A stretch of 59,653 bases of DNA from assembly GCA_027624035.1 (NCBI GenBank), contig JAQBUI010000018.1, positions 1-59,653 on the forward strand, given 5' to 3'. Source of the DNA: Pseudomonadota bacterium (GTDB lineage: Bacteria > Pseudomonadota > Gammaproteobacteria > Pseudomonadales > Azotimanducaceae). The translations under genes were made by a program, and so were the position numbers. Positions 1-10,230 of this stretch are shown here, piece by piece (position 1 is the stretch's first letter; every line of letters starts with the position of its first letter). The notes beneath the pieces were generated by a model. It was not told the DNA's origin, searched no databases, and saw only the letters and a list, made by a program, of their open reading frames with translations.

Positions 1-731
1 TCCCGAAGGTCTCCCCAGTGGTACTGCGCCAGGGTGAGCAGAACTGCTGGAACCGTTTCTGCGCGGAGAATTCTGGGGCCGAGAGAGACAGCGAAAAAGC
101 CCCTGGATTGTGCGGCAGCCACCTCGCTGCCCGCAAGCCCGCCTTCCGGGCCGATCAAAAGGGCCGCCGACCTGGCACTGCCCGGCAGGTCGCCAGCGCG
201 GTGGCTGTCGTGGGGGTGGGCAACGACACGAACGTCCGCGTCTGCACTGTCCAGCCAGTCATCAAGTTCACGAGGCCGATGCAGTCGGGGCAGTCGATTT
301 CGGCCACACTGTTCACAGCTTCGGCCGAGGATGTCCTGCCAGTGATTCTCGTTGATATGGCGCCGGCTGACGCTGACATGCTCGGTCAGTAGCGGCGTGA
401 TGTGGGTTACCCCGAGTTCGTTCGCGCGCACCAGTGCCGCATCCATTGCCTGCTTTCGGATGACCGCGATACCAAGATGAGTGATCAGCGATGACTCTCG
501 CTCGATGGCTTCAAAGCCATCCAGGCGAGCCACCGCACGGCTGCGACTGATGCTGGCGACCGCGGCCTGATACTGCCCGCCCTCGCCGCTGAAGAGCGTA
601 ATGGCGTCACCCTGTCGCAGCCGAAGCACATGGATGATGTGGTGTGCGGTACTCTGTGGCAGCGGGATTTCTGTACCTGGCTCAAGGTCTGGTTCGAGCC
701 CCTGGTCGACAAGAAAACGGGGCGCGGCCAT
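1..731 (-). CDS. rsmE: 16S rRNA m3U1498 methyltransferase RsmE (3' end cut by window edge)
   Basis: Reading the minus strand from the ATG at 731 gives an open frame of about 243 codons that runs off the window without a stop. It contains the SPOUT-family RsmE signatures: LIGPEGGL, then a GFFAVSLGPRILRAET block near the C-terminus that forms the knotted SAM site, and an N-terminal HHIIHVLRLRQGD segment typical of the PUA-like RNA-binding domain. RsmE homologues are about 240-250 residues, so only a few residues are missing. The family methylates N3 of U1498 in 16S rRNA. The start lies 6 bp after the metF stop, so the two are probably co-transcribed. Confidence 0.93.
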   Translation of the reverse strand, partial: MAAPRFLVDQGLEPDLEPGTEIPLPQSTAHHIIHVLRLRQGDAITLFSGEGGQYQAAVASISRSRAVARLDGFEAIERESSLITHLGIAVIRKQAMDAALVRANELGVTHITPLLTEHVSVSRRHINENHWQDILGRSCEQCGRNRLPRLHRPRELDDWLDSADADVRVVAHPHDSHRAGDLPGSARSAALLIGPEGGLAGSEVAAAQSRGFFAVSLGPRILRAETVPAVLLTLAQYHWGDLR

Positions 732-737
732 CGTGGA

Positions 738-1574
738 CTAGCCCAATCCCAGATTTCGCCAGATCCGCAAGGTTGGCAGTGACTGGTTGAGGGTATAGAA
801 ATGGAGGCCGGGTGCACCTCCTGTCAGGAGCCGCTCGCACAGCGACGTGACCACCTCGAGCCCGAACTGTCTGGTGGCGTCGGCGTCATCCTTGTAGCTT
901 TCCAGATGCTTGAAGATCCACCTGGGTATTTCGGCCCCGCAGTTATTCGAAAAACGTACCAGGCCCGCGAAATTGGTCATCGGCATGATGCCCGGCACGA
1001 TCGGGATGTCGATGCCCCGGGTCTGGCAGGCATCACGATATCGGAAATAGGCGTCCGCATTGTAAAAGTACTGGGTGATGGCGCCGTTTGCGCCAGCATC
1101 GACCTTCTGCTTGAAGTAATCGAGATCGCTCTCGACCGAGCTCGATTCGGGATGGATCTCTGGATACGCTGCCACTTCGATGTGGAAATGATCACCGGTC
1201 TTGTCCCGGATGAATCTCACCAGTTCGTCGGCATGGACGATGCCGGACCGCTGCCCGACGCCAGAAGGGAGGTCGCCCCGAAGCGCCACGACCCGACGGA
1301 TTCCTGCGTCACGATAGTCATTCAACAGCTGTTCGATTTTTGCGGGGGAATCGCCGCCGAACGACAGGTGAGGTGCGACATCGCTGCCACGCTCCCTCAG
1401 TTTCAACACGGCGCCCCGGGTCCCGTCTTTGGTCGACCCGCCCGCGCCATAGGTCACAGAATAGAAGGCGGGTGTCATCTGCTGCAGTCGATCATGGGTC
1501 GCGAGCAGCTTTGCGGTTTCCTCGTCAGTGCGTGGGGCAGAAAACTCCAGGCTGAACTGGTTAGCGCAGGACAT
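738..1574 (-). CDS. metF: 5,10-methylenetetrahydrofolate reductase
   Basis: The 278-residue protein begins with the FSLEFSAPRTDEE block that corresponds to the FSFEFFPP motif of MTHFR. It continues with VTYGAGGSTKDGTRG and ALRGDLPSG, which line the FAD and folate sites, and YFYNADAYFRYRD further on. MetF reduces methylene-THF to 5-methyl-THF, the methyl donor for methionine synthesis. It lies 3 bp after metK on the same strand, giving a compact methyl-cycle operon of metK, metF and rsmE. Length is slightly below the usual 280-300 residues. Confidence 0.95.
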   Translation of the reverse strand: MSCANQFSLEFSAPRTDEETAKLLATHDRLQQMTPAFYSVTYGAGGSTKDGTRGAVLKLRERGSDVAPHLSFGGDSPAKIEQLLNDYRDAGIRRVVALRGDLPSGVGQRSGIVHADELVRFIRDKTGDHFHIEVAAYPEIHPESSSVESDLDYFKQKVDAGANGAITQYFYNADAYFRYRDACQTRGIDIPIVPGIMPMTNFAGLVRFSNNCGAEIPRWIFKHLESYKDDADATRQFGLEVVTSLCERLLTGGAPGLHFYTLNQSLPTLRIWRNLGLG

Positions 1575-1577
1575 GGC

Positions 1578-2735
1578 TCAGAGCGCTGCGCGCAGGGCTT
1601 CAACCTTGTCGGTTTTCTCCCAGGTAAAGTCGCTTTCCTCGCGACCGAAGTGGCCATAGGCGGCGGTCTGTCGATAAATCGGCCGTCTGAGGTCCAGCAT
1701 TTCAATCAGGCCCTTCGGACGCAGATCAAACACCTCGCGAACCAGTGCCTCAATCTTTTCTTCCGGCAGGATACCAGTACCCTGGGTATCGATGCTGATG
1801 GAAGTTGGTTCAGCCACCCCAATCGCATAGGAAACCTGAATCTCACACTTCTTTGCGAGCCCAGCGGCAACGATGTTCTTGGCAACATAACGTGCCGCAT
1901 AGGCGGCACTGCGGTCGACCTTGGATGGATCCTTGCCGGAGAACGCGCCACCGCCGTGTCGCGCCATCCCGCCATAGGTGTCGACGATGATCTTCCGGCC
2001 CGTCAGGCCGCAATCCCCCACGGGTCCTCCAATGATGAACTTGCCCGTTGGATTGATGAAGTACTTTGTCTGCGGGTGAAGCCAGTTCGAAGGTATCACT
2101 GGTTTGATGATCTCTTCCATGACCGCTTCCTGCAGGTCTTTCAGGGAGACATCTGCGCTGTGCTGGGTAGACAGTACGATGGCGTCGATTCCGACCGGGT
2201 TCCCGGCGTCGTCGTAGCGAAAGGATATCTGGCTCTTTGCATCGGGGCCGAGGAATTTGAGAATCCCCTCCTTACGTACCTCTGACTGGCGTTTCACCAG
2301 CCGATGGGCGTAGGTGATAGGCGCCGGCATCAAAACATCAGTCTCATCGGTCGCGTAACCGAACATCAAGCCCTGGTCACCGGCTCCCTGTTCCTTGTCG
2401 GCAGTTTCATCCACGCCCTGGGCTATATCGGGGGACTGCTTGCCGACGGCGTTCAGAACCGCGCAGGAAGCACCATCGAAGCCAAGATCAGAACTGTTGT
2501 AGCCAATGTCCAGGATCACGTTGCGGCAGAGGTCTTCGAAATCGACCCAGGTGGTGGTGGATATTTCGCCAGCCAGTACGACCATACCGGTCTTCACCAT
2601 GGTTTCGCACGCGACCCGTGCATCCGGGTCCGCGGCGATGATCGCGTCGAGCACGGCATCAGAAATCTGATCCGCGATCTTGTCCGGATGACCCTCGGAT
2701 ACGGATTCAGACGTGAACGTGGTATTGCGTGTCAT
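1578..2735 (-). CDS. metK: S-adenosylmethionine synthetase
   Basis: The 385-residue protein starts [23 protein letters not shown], with the GHPDK ATP/methionine motif, and later has [12 protein letters not shown] and [23 protein letters not shown]. These are the three classical MetK signatures. It makes SAM from methionine and ATP. The ATG at 2735 is preferred because AAGG sits about 6 bases upstream and homologues begin there. An in-frame GTG at 2747 would add four residues. The gene is divergent from tkt across a 454-bp gap filled largely by a tandem repeat. Confidence 0.96.
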   Translation of the reverse strand: MTRNTTFTSESVSEGHPDKIADQISDAVLDAIIAADPDARVACETMVKTGMVVLAGEISTTTWVDFEDLCRNVILDIGYNSSDLGFDGASCAVLNAVGKQSPDIAQGVDETADKEQGAGDQGLMFGYATDETDVLMPAPITYAHRLVKRQSEVRKEGILKFLGPDAKSQISFRYDDAGNPVGIDAIVLSTQHSADVSLKDLQEAVMEEIIKPVIPSNWLHPQTKYFINPTGKFIIGGPVGDCGLTGRKIIVDTYGGMARHGGGAFSGKDPSKVDRSAAYAARYVAKNIVAAGLAKKCEIQVSYAIGVAEPTSISIDTQGTGILPEEKIEALVREVFDLRPKGLIEMLDLRRPIYRQTAAYGHFGREESDFTWEKTDKVEALRAAL

Positions 2736-3189
2736 GGTGACCTTCACGGTTTCTCGAGAGGGCGAAATTCTACTGTTTCGAGTTGTCGAAGCCCAGTTGA
2801 GCGCCGAGATATTACTTCAAGTTCCCCTGCAATATTATTCATTACAGCCTTGAGCGTGCCCGTATCAGGCATGCCGTCGTCGTGCTGGTCAGTCTCCCGG
2901 GCAAGCACGGCATAGAACAGTACTTATATGACAGCCTTGAGCGTGCCCGTATCAGGCATGCCGTCGTCGTGCTGGTCAGTCTCCCGGGCAAGCACCGCAT
3001 AGAACAGTACTTATATGACAGCCTTGAGCGTGCCCGTATCAGGCATGCCCTCGTCGTGCTGGTCGGTCTCCCGGGCAAGCACGCCATAGAACAGTACTTA
3101 TGAAAGCCGGCGAGATTGGTCACTCTACGTTGATGATTGAGGTTGCCTGAGGGAGAATAGCCGGCCTGCCCAATCCCGGAAGAGACCTC
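2736..3189. other. Divergent metK/tkt intergenic region
   Basis: This 454-bp gap holds a unique AT-richer stretch (2736-2846), three tandem 87-bp repeats (2847-3103) and an 86-bp tkt leader. The repeats stay open in one frame on each strand because 87 is a multiple of three. The open frames there (73 codons plus, 135 codons minus) consist of reiterated 29-residue blocks and do not look like proteins. A GGAAGAG ribosome-binding site lies about 6 bases before the tkt ATG. I see no recognisable SAM riboswitch and no convincing -35/-10 pair. Confidence 0.7.
2847..3104 (+). repeat. Tandem array of three 87-bp hairpin repeat units (type I)
   Basis: Units begin at 2847, 2934 and 3021, an exact 87-bp period, and differ at only a few positions. 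Each starts GCCTTGAGCG and contains a perfect stem: GCGTGCC (2854-2860), a 7-nt loop CGTATCA, then GGCATGC (2868-2874). A second stem follows (CGTGCT with AGCACG around CCCGGGC), then a conserved tail ATAGAACAGTACTTA. The third unit is truncated after ACTTATGAAA. The same unit recurs at other loci in this window, so this is a dispersed element and not a local expansion alone. Confidence 0.93.
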
Positions 3190-5196
3190 ATGACCACCAG
3201 GCGAGAGAAAGCAAACGCGATTCGTGCATTGTCCATGGACGCCGTGCAAAAGGCCGGTTCAGGTCATCCCGGTGCCCCTATGGGTATGGCTGACATTGCC
3301 GAGGTGCTCTGGACCGACTTCCTGATACATAACCCCGCCAACCCCCGATGGTTCAATCGTGACCGGTTCGTACTGTCCAACGGACACGGGTCCATGTTGA
3401 TTTATTCGCTGCTACATCTGACGGGCTATGACGTCAGCATTGATGACATCCGAGATTTTCGTCAGCTCGGCTCGAAAACGCCGGGGCATCCCGAGTATGG
3501 CGATACCCCGGGTGTGGAGACCACCACGGGCCCACTGGGCCAGGGACTGGCCAATGCTGTGGGGATGGCGCTTGCCGAGCGAATTCTGGCGGAACGGTTC
3601 AATCGGGAGCAGCTTGAGGTCGTTGACCACTACACGTACGTGTTTGTCGGTGATGGCTGCCTCATGGAAGGTGTTTCTCACGAGGCGGCCTCCCTGGCAG
3701 GCACCTGGAAGCTTGGTAAGCTGATCTGCCTGTACGATGACAATGGGATCTCGATAGACGGGGAGGTCAGCGGCTGGTTTACCGACGACACGGTTGCGCG
3801 TTTCAACGCCTATGGCTGGCATGTGGTCCGGGATGTCGATGGACATGATGGTGAGGCCATCAGGGCCGCCCTCGAGTCAGCCAGGCAGGAGGACTCAAGG
3901 CCGACCCTCATCTGCTGCAAGACAGAGATTGGTTTTGGCGCGCCCGGCAAGGCCGGCACCGCTGCGGCCCACGGATCGCCCCTCGGCAATGATGAGATTT
4001 CCGGTACCAGGGAGCGTCTTGCCTGGAGCCATGAACCATTTCAGATCCCTCAGGACATCTACGATGCCTGGGATTGCCGCCGCAGCGGTGCAGAGCATGA
4101 GAGTCGCTGGCAGCAGCAGTTTGCAGAGTATCGCCATCGTTTTCCCGAGGCCGCCGCCGAATTTGAACGGACCCTGGCCGGTGAGCTTCCGGCGCAGTGG
4201 GGCCAGGTGATGGATGAACTGCTTCGCAAGACCTCAGATGAGGGTGCCGCCATCGCGTCGAGGAATGCAAGCGGCGCGGTCATCGCGGCGATGGCATCGA
4301 TTCTGCCCGAGCTGATTGGTGGGTCGGCAGACCTGTCTGGATCCAATTCCACGCAATGGCCGGATGCCCGTACGTTTTCTGCGCGCCCTGCAGGCAGTGC
4401 CGGTGGTAACCATTTTAACTACATCAACTATGGTGTTCGGGAGTTTGGGATGACCGCGATCGCCAATGGCATTGCGCTCCACGGTGGATTCATCCCTTTC
4501 ACGGGCACCTTCCTGACCTTCATGGAATATGCACGCAATGCGGTGCGAATGGCGTCTTTGATGGGTATTCACAACATCATGGTATACACCCATGATTCGA
4601 TCGGTCAGGGCGAGGATGGGCCAACGCACCAGCCTGTAGAGCAACTCGCCAATCTGCGATATACGCCTGATTTGTCCACGTGGCGACCGTGTGACAGCGT
4701 TGAGACCGTCGTTGCCTGGCGATCTGCCGTGGAGCGCAGCGGCCCGACCGCGCTGGTGTTCTCCCGCCAGGCGCTCACCTGCCAGTCGCGAACCGACGAG
4801 CAGCTTGAGAATATCGCAAGAGGTGGCTATGTACTGAAAGACCCCGATAATCCTGTGGCGATCATCATTGCAACGGGATCAGAGGTCGGGATTGCGGTTG
4901 AGGCATTCGAGCAATTGTCATCGGCTGGCGTTGCCGCGAGGGTGGTGTCCATGCCGTCAGCCGACGTGTTTGAGGCGCAACCCCAAACCTATCGTGATCA
5001 GGTACTGCCGCCAGGCATCCGCTGTCGTCTGGCGGTGGAGGCCGCGCATCCTGACTACTGGCGCAAATGGGTAGGGCTCGATGGTGATGTCGTCGGTCTG
5101 CCCACGTTTGGTGCGTCGGGCCCGGGTGCTGCCGTGTTTGAACACTTTGGGTTTACTGCTGACCGCGTTGCCGACGCGGTTCGAAGAATGATCTGA
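3190..5196 (+). CDS. tkt: Transketolase
   Basis: The 668-residue protein has the expected transketolase layout. [18 protein letters not shown] is near the N-terminus, [16 protein letters not shown] follows, and the thiamine-diphosphate motif lies in [13 protein letters not shown]. The Pyr domain has the [19 protein letters not shown] segment, and [16 protein letters not shown] lies further on. It transfers two-carbon ketol units in the pentose phosphate pathway. It is the first gene of a tkt-pgk-fba run, with pgk starting 13 bp after its stop. The start is supported by GGAAGAG upstream. Confidence 0.97.
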   Translation: MTTRREKANAIRALSMDAVQKAGSGHPGAPMGMADIAEVLWTDFLIHNPANPRWFNRDRFVLSNGHGSMLIYSLLHLTGYDVSIDDIRDFRQLGSKTPGHPEYGDTPGVETTTGPLGQGLANAVGMALAERILAERFNREQLEVVDHYTYVFVGDGCLMEGVSHEAASLAGTWKLGKLICLYDDNGISIDGEVSGWFTDDTVARFNAYGWHVVRDVDGHDGEAIRAALESARQEDSRPTLICCKTEIGFGAPGKAGTAAAHGSPLGNDEISGTRERLAWSHEPFQIPQDIYDAWDCRRSGAEHESRWQQQFAEYRHRFPEAAAEFERTLAGELPAQWGQVMDELLRKTSDEGAAIASRNASGAVIAAMASILPELIGGSADLSGSNSTQWPDARTFSARPAGSAGGNHFNYINYGVREFGMTAIANGIALHGGFIPFTGTFLTFMEYARNAVRMASLMGIHNIMVYTHDSIGQGEDGPTHQPVEQLANLRYTPDLSTWRPCDSVETVVAWRSAVERSGPTALVFSRQALTCQSRTDEQLENIARGGYVLKDPDNPVAIIIATGSEVGIAVEAFEQLSSAGVAARVVSMPSADVFEAQPQTYRDQVLPPGIRCRLAVEAAHPDYWRKWVGLDGDVVGLPTFGASGPGAAVFEHFGFTADRVADAVRRMI

Positions 5197-5209
5197 CGGA
5201 GCCATCGAG

Positions 5210-6388
5210 ATGAGCATCATTGACTTCATGAGTCTCGATATCCGGGACAAGCGCGTATTGATCAGGGAGGACCTGAACGTGCCTGTGGCCGACGGGCGCG
5301 TGACCAGTGATGCCCGCATTCGTGCCGCGATACCGACGATTCGTCATTCGGTTGACCAGGGAGCGGTCACCCTCGTGATGTCCCATCTGGGTCGACCGAC
5401 AGAGGGTGTACCGATTTCTGAACAGCCGGAATCAAGCCTTGCGCCGGTGGCGGCACGCCTGGAAGCGCTTAGCGGCCTGAAGGTTGCGCTCGTGTCGGAC
5501 TATCTTGACGGCTTTGAGATGCCATCGGCCGATGTGGTTCTGTTTGAGAATATCCGGGTCAATCCAGGTGAATCAGACAATTCGGCCGAACTGTCCGCGC
5601 GGCTGGCTGCCCTGTGTGACATTTTTGTCATGGATGCCTTCGCGACCGCTCACCGGGCTCAGGCCTCGACGGAGGGCGTTGCACGGCTCGCACCAGTTGC
5701 TTCGGCCGGACCGCTCCTTATGGCCGAGCTTGATGCCCTTGGTAGAGTTATGGCGGAACCTCTACGCCCCCTGGTCGCGGTGGTTGGTGGCAGCAAGGTG
5801 TCCACCAAGCTTCAGGTCCTGGATTCGCTGTCCGCAAGGGTCGATCAGCTCATTGTGGGAGGCGGGATCGCCAATACCTTCCTGGCTGCTGCGGGGTTGG
5901 ATGTGGGTAGATCCTTGTATGAGCCCGACCTGATCCCGGACGCGCGAGAGCTGGCGAAAAAAGTGACCATCCCGCTGCCCACGGACGTGGTGGTTGCGAC
6001 CCGGGTCAGTGGCGCGCCATCGAGAACCTGTCCTGTGACTGAAGTTCGGGCGGATGAGATGATCCTGGATATCGGCCCGGATTCCCGGGCGGCCCTGCTG
6101 CCGATCATTGAAAAAGCAGGGACCGTCCTCTGGAATGGTCCTGTCGGGGTTTTCGAACAGGCCGCCTTTGCAGAGGGCACCCGGGTTCTGGCCAATGCCA
6201 TCGCATCCAGTACCGCCTTCTCTGTGGCCGGGGGTGGTGATACGCTTGCTGCCATAGACCAGTTCGGCGTTGCTGACAGTATTTCGTATGTATCGACCGG
6301 CGGCGGGGCGTTTCTGGAGTTTGTGGAAGGCAAGACACTGCCGGCTGTCGCAGCTCTGGAAGCACGTGCACACAATTCATCTGCCTGA
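5210..6388 (+). CDS. pgk: Phosphoglycerate kinase
   Basis: The 392-residue protein contains the PGK signature [15 protein letters not shown], the substrate segments SHLGRPTEG and [25 protein letters not shown] in the hinge region, and the C-terminal [14 protein letters not shown] block. It interconverts 1,3-bisphosphoglycerate and 3-phosphoglycerate with ATP. It lies between tkt and fba. The GAPDH or erythrose-4-phosphate dehydrogenase gene that often sits in this cluster is absent. Length is normal for bacterial PGK. Confidence 0.97.
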   Translation: MSIIDFMSLDIRDKRVLIREDLNVPVADGRVTSDARIRAAIPTIRHSVDQGAVTLVMSHLGRPTEGVPISEQPESSLAPVAARLEALSGLKVALVSDYLDGFEMPSADVVLFENIRVNPGESDNSAELSARLAALCDIFVMDAFATAHRAQASTEGVARLAPVASAGPLLMAELDALGRVMAEPLRPLVAVVGGSKVSTKLQVLDSLSARVDQLIVGGGIANTFLAAAGLDVGRSLYEPDLIPDARELAKKVTIPLPTDVVVATRVSGAPSRTCPVTEVRADEMILDIGPDSRAALLPIIEKAGTVLWNGPVGVFEQAAFAEGTRVLANAIASSTAFSVAGGGDTLAAIDQFGVADSISYVSTGGGAFLEFVEGKTLPAVAALEARAHNSSA

Positions 6389-6423
6389 CATCCGGCAGAC
6401 AACCATTAGAGAGGATAACTGAC

Positions 6424-7488
6424 ATGGCACTGATCAGCATGCGACAACTGCTCGACCATGCGGCTGAACATGACTACGGCGTTCCGGCGTTCAACGTCAA
6501 CAATCTTGAGCAGATGCGGGCGATCATGGAAGGCGCCGCGGCGACAGATTCACCGGTTATCGTGCAGGCTTCAGCCGGCGCGCGCAAATATGCGGGGTCG
6601 AATTTCCTGCGGCATCTCATCCTCGCGGCGATCGAGGAGTTTCCAGACATCCCTGTGGTGATGCATCAGGACCATGGCGCATCACCGGATGCCTGTCAGC
6701 GCAGCATTCAGCTTGGGTTCTCGTCAGTGATGATGGACGGTTCGCTGCTGGAGGATCAGAAGACGCCTGCGAGCTATGAATATAATGTGGAGGTCACCAG
6801 AACCACGGTCGCGATGGCCCATGCTTGCGGCGTCACCGTAGAGGGTGAACTGGGCTGCCTGGGTTCACTCGAGACTGGTGATGCGGGTGATGAGGACGGC
6901 GTCGGGGCGGAAGGGAAACTGTCCATGGATCAACTGCTGACCGACCCCGATCAGGCTGTGGACTTCATCAAAGAGACGAAATGCGATGCTCTGGCCATCG
7001 CAATCGGCACCAGCCACGGCGCCTACAAGTTCTCACGCCCTCCCACCGGGGACATTCTTTCCATTGATCGGGTCAAGGAGATTCACGAGCGCCTGCCCAA
7101 TACTCATCTGGTGATGCACGGTTCTTCCAGTGTTCCCCAGGACTGGCTCAAGGTGATCAATGAGTTTGGGGGGCAGATCCCGGAGACCTACGGCGTACCG
7201 GTTGAAGAGATTCAGGACGGTATCCGGCATGGCGTTCGCAAGGTAAACATTGACACCGATCTGCGTCTGGCTTCAACCGGGGCGATCCGCAGATACATGG
7301 CCAGCAACCGATCCGAGTTTGACCCCAGAAAGTACCTCACGGAGACGATGAAGGCGATGAAGGACATCGTGGTCCAGCGCTATGAGGCCTTTGGTACCGC
7401 TGGCAACGCGAGCCGGATCAAGCCTGTCCCACTTGAGGCAATGTCTGATCTTTACAAGAGCGGCAGCCTTGATCCGAAGCTGAAGTAG
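6424..7488 (+). CDS. fba: Class II fructose-1,6-bisphosphate aldolase
   Basis: The 354-residue protein begins [30 protein letters not shown]. It carries the zinc-binding class II features [15 protein letters not shown] and [12 protein letters not shown], with YKFSRPP and [10 protein letters not shown] further on. It matches the longer class II subtype that also includes Calvin-cycle aldolases. It condenses DHAP and glyceraldehyde 3-phosphate, or cleaves the bisphosphate. It lies 35 bp after pgk with an AGAGAGGA-like ribosome-binding site, so the three genes are probably one transcript. Confidence 0.96.
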   Translation: MALISMRQLLDHAAEHDYGVPAFNVNNLEQMRAIMEGAAATDSPVIVQASAGARKYAGSNFLRHLILAAIEEFPDIPVVMHQDHGASPDACQRSIQLGFSSVMMDGSLLEDQKTPASYEYNVEVTRTTVAMAHACGVTVEGELGCLGSLETGDAGDEDGVGAEGKLSMDQLLTDPDQAVDFIKETKCDALAIAIGTSHGAYKFSRPPTGDILSIDRVKEIHERLPNTHLVMHGSSSVPQDWLKVINEFGGQIPETYGVPVEEIQDGIRHGVRKVNIDTDLRLASTGAIRRYMASNRSEFDPRKYLTETMKAMKDIVVQRYEAFGTAGNASRIKPVPLEAMSDLYKSGSLDPKLK

Positions 7489-7530
7489 CCACGCGCACAA
7501 TCCACAGAAGTCACATACAGAAGCATCCAT

Positions 7531-8940
7531 ATGTCACAGGAGTTCTTATCTCGTCTGACTGAGATCGTTGGTGAAGGTCAGGTCGGCACGGGAGCCCAGG
7601 AAAAGGAAACCTATGGAAGGGACTGGACCCGATTCTATGATCCACGGCCCCTTGCAGTAGTGTTTCCGCGCAATACCGACGACGTCAGCGCCATCGTTCT
7701 TCTGGCTAACGAATATAATGTGGCGCTGGTTCCGTCCGGCGGACGTACCGGGTTAAGTGGTGGCGCGGTGGCCACCAATGGTGAGGTCGTGGTGTCTTTT
7801 GACAAGATGAACCAGATTCTCGAGTTCGATGACATCGATCAGAGCGTTCGGGTGCAGGCTGGTGTCGTGACCCAGTCATTGCAGGAGTTTGCCAGGAGCA
7901 AAGGGCTTTTCTATCCGGTGGATTTTGCCTCTGCGGGGTCGAGTCAGATTGGCGGCAACATCGCGACCAATGCCGGTGGCATCAAGGTCCTGCGCTACGG
8001 GCTGACCCGTGACTGGATCGGCGGACTGACAGTGGTCACGGGTACCGGTGAGGTGATGAATCTGAACCGGGGGCTCGTAAAAAACGCAACTGGATATGAC
8101 CTGCGCCACCTGTTCATCGGGTCAGAAGGCACGCTGGGCTTTATTACCGAAGCCACGATCAACCTGACGCAGGACCCGGGCGAACTATCGGTGTTGCTGC
8201 TTGCGGTGACCCGGATGACGGATACGATTGCTGTCCTGAAAGCCTTTCGTGAAGCGGTGTCGGTGACCGCTTTTGAATTCTTCTCCGAGGGTGCCCTGCA
8301 GCACGTGATCGATCACATGAAAGTCACCGCACCCTTTGTCGAACCCTCGCCCTATTACGTGCTGATCGAATGCGAGCGGGGTGAGCAAGCCGTGCTTTCG
8401 GTCTTCGAGACATGCTGTGAGCAGGGCTGGGTAACAGACGGCGTGATTTCCCAGAGTGTGCAACAGAACCAGGACCTATGGAAATACCGGGAGGGAATAT
8501 CCGAATCCATCACGCCGCACACACCTTACAAGAATGACATCTCGGTTCGAGTGTCACGGGTCCCGGAGTTTCTTGCGGCGGTAGAGTCGGAAGTAATCGT
8601 TGAGTATCCCGACTTCGAGGTCGTCTGGTTTGGCCACATTGGGGACGGCAATCTGCATTTGAACATTCTAAAGCCAGCCGATTGGTCAACGGATGATTTC
8701 AAGCGCAAGTGTGAGGAGGTCAGCCAGAGGGTCCTTGGGATCGTGTCCGATTTTGGGGGCAGCGTCTCAGCTGAGCATGGTGTCGGACTGCTGAAGCGGG
8801 ACCAACTCGGCTTTACGCGAGGCACAGCCGAGATTGCTGCCATGAAGGCAGTCAAGCGGGTGTTCGACCCAAGAAACCTGATGAATCCTGGCAAGATGCT
8901 GGACTTGAACGGGGTAAGTCCATCTGCCCAGGTTTCCTAG
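7531..8940 (+). CDS. FAD-linked oxidase, D-2-hydroxyglutarate dehydrogenase-like
   Basis: The 469-residue protein has a PCMH-type FAD-binding domain ([15 protein letters not shown], then [14 protein letters not shown] and [24 protein letters not shown]). A C-terminal FAD-oxidase domain contains [12 protein letters not shown] and [12 protein letters not shown], which hold the metal and carboxylate-binding histidines. These are features of the D-lactate/D-2-hydroxyacid dehydrogenase family (GlcD, D2HGDH). In Pseudomonas the D2HGDH gene sits near serA and rpiA. Here it converges on rpiA with a 4-bp overlap, which favours D-2-hydroxyglutarate oxidation. GlcD or a D-lactate dehydrogenase remain possible. 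Confidence 0.88.
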   Translation: MSQEFLSRLTEIVGEGQVGTGAQEKETYGRDWTRFYDPRPLAVVFPRNTDDVSAIVLLANEYNVALVPSGGRTGLSGGAVATNGEVVVSFDKMNQILEFDDIDQSVRVQAGVVTQSLQEFARSKGLFYPVDFASAGSSQIGGNIATNAGGIKVLRYGLTRDWIGGLTVVTGTGEVMNLNRGLVKNATGYDLRHLFIGSEGTLGFITEATINLTQDPGELSVLLLAVTRMTDTIAVLKAFREAVSVTAFEFFSEGALQHVIDHMKVTAPFVEPSPYYVLIECERGEQAVLSVFETCCEQGWVTDGVISQSVQQNQDLWKYREGISESITPHTPYKNDISVRVSRVPEFLAAVESEVIVEYPDFEVVWFGHIGDGNLHLNILKPADWSTDDFKRKCEEVSQRVLGIVSDFGGSVSAEHGVGLLKRDQLGFTRGTAEIAAMKAVKRVFDPRNLMNPGKMLDLNGVSPSAQVS

Positions 8941-9617
8941 TGGCGTTCTGTCACACCGTCGTTGGTCGCGATCAGCAGAACGTCTGCGGGCCGAATGGCG
9001 AACAGCCCATTGGTCACCGTTCCGACGATACCGTTGAGGTCACTTTCCAGCTTTTCGGCGGCATCAATGGCCAGTCCGTGCACGTCAACGATGACATTGC
9101 CGTTGTCGGTCACGAACCCTTCCCGGTATACCGGCTGGCCGCCCAATGCGACGAGTCGTCTTGCCACAGCTGACCGGGCCATCGGGATGATCTCAACCGG
9201 TAGTGGGAATCTGCCGAGCCTGTCTACGACCTTGGTTTCGTCGACGATGCAGATGAAGGTGCGCGCCACCGATGCTACGATCTTTTCCCGGGTCAGCGCG
9301 CCGCCGCCGCCCTTGATCAGCTGTAGACGATTGTTGGCCTCGTCGGCGCCGTCAACATAGACCGTCAGTTCGTTTACGCTGTTCAGATCGTACACCTCGA
9401 TCCCGTTGGCCCGCAGACGGTTTGCGGTTGCCTCCGATGAAGCGACCGCTCCGTCGAACCGATGTTTCATTCTGGCAAGCGCGTCAATGAAGCAGTTCGC
9501 GGTTGAACCGGTGCCGACTCCGATAATGGCATCGCTGGCGAGATACCCCTCGATATACTCGGCCGCGTGTATGGCCACTTCCTTCTTGAGTCTGTCCTGA
9601 TCCATTTGGGCCCTCAT
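8937..9617 (-). CDS. rpiA: Ribose-5-phosphate isomerase A
   Basis: The 226-residue protein has the RpiA motifs [42 protein letters not shown] and [10 protein letters not shown]. It interconverts ribose 5-phosphate and ribulose 5-phosphate. Its ATG at 9617 overlaps the def TGA by 4 bp, giving likely translational coupling. A second in-frame ATG at 9605 is an alternative start. It is the last gene of a minus-strand group of zapA, 6S RNA, cyclo-ligase, def and rpiA. Confidence 0.95.
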   Translation of the reverse strand: MRAQMDQDRLKKEVAIHAAEYIEGYLASDAIIGVGTGSTANCFIDALARMKHRFDGAVASSEATANRLRANGIEVYDLNSVNELTVYVDGADEANNRLQLIKGGGGALTREKIVASVARTFICIVDETKVVDRLGRFPLPVEIIPMARSAVARRLVALGGQPVYREGFVTDNGNVIVDVHGLAIDAAEKLESDLNGIVGTVTNGLFAIRPADVLLIATNDGVTERH

Positions 9618-10153
9618 CTGGCAAGGTGGAACGCCTCGAACTCGGCGTCGAATGCGAGCAATTTCGTATCGTCGATGCGATCGATAAAGAGCCTGCCCTC
9701 AAGATGATCGAATTCATGCTGAAAAACCGTTGCAAGAAAACCGGACGCATCTATGCTCCGGGCCTTGCCATTCTCATCGAGATAGTCGACCCGAATGTGC
9801 TGGGGCCTCGTGACGTAGCCCCGGATCCCCGGAATCGACAGACAGCCCTCCCAGTAGCCAGCCGGGTCCTGCCCGTCCAGTACGGTAATGACCGGATTGA
9901 CATAGACCTGAAAGGGAGAGCCCTGCAACTCACCGTAGCGCGTCCTGCCTGCTTCAATCTCGATGACCGCGACCTGAAACGGAACATCAATCTGGGGTGC
10001 GGCGAGGCCGATACCGGAGCAGTCATGCAACGTATCACGCATGTCCTGGACCAGGGTCCTGAAATTCCTGGTGGCGATCTGATCGACCGGGTAAGGCGCA
10101 GCGGGCGTGCGCAGCGTCGGGTGGCCCATTCGAAGGACTTGTCTGACGGCCAT
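9614..10153 (-). CDS. def: Peptide deformylase
   Basis: With the ATG at 10153 this is a 179-residue protein starting [18 protein letters not shown]. It contains the three deformylase motifs: [16 protein letters not shown] (metal-ligand Cys) and QHEFDHLEG (HExxH metal site and catalytic Glu). It removes N-formyl groups from nascent proteins. The frame is open further upstream to 10366, but that extension has no homology-like features. Def is not next to fmt here; it is linked to rpiA. Confidence 0.94.
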   Translation of the reverse strand: MAVRQVLRMGHPTLRTPAAPYPVDQIATRNFRTLVQDMRDTLHDCSGIGLAAPQIDVPFQVAVIEIEAGRTRYGELQGSPFQVYVNPVITVLDGQDPAGYWEGCLSIPGIRGYVTRPQHIRVDYLDENGKARSIDASGFLATVFQHEFDHLEGRLFIDRIDDTKLLAFDAEFEAFHLAR

Positions 10154-10230
10154 GGTTTTGCGTGGACTACCGGTTTGGACTGGAACGGAAAATGATAGAG
10201 GAAAAGGCCATGACGTTCGACCGTTATCCG

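Noticed and set aside
801-2285. 494-codon plus-strand frame opposite metF and metK
   Set aside because: It is antisense to two well-supported enzymes; its sequence matches no family and follows from codon bias of the opposite strand.
2736-2846. SAM-sensing riboswitch upstream of metK
   Set aside because: No recognisable SAM-I, SAM-II or SAM/SAH core or pairing was seen in the 111 bases before the repeats.
2847-3104. CRISPR array
   Set aside because: Units are directly adjacent with no unique spacers, are 87 bp long, and no cas genes are present.
2842-3249. Long open frames over the 87-bp array (plus and minus) as a repeat protein gene
   Set aside because: The frames exist because the period is a multiple of three. 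There is no suitable ribosome-binding site or family-like sequence, and the same DNA unit occurs elsewhere out of frame and in both orientations.
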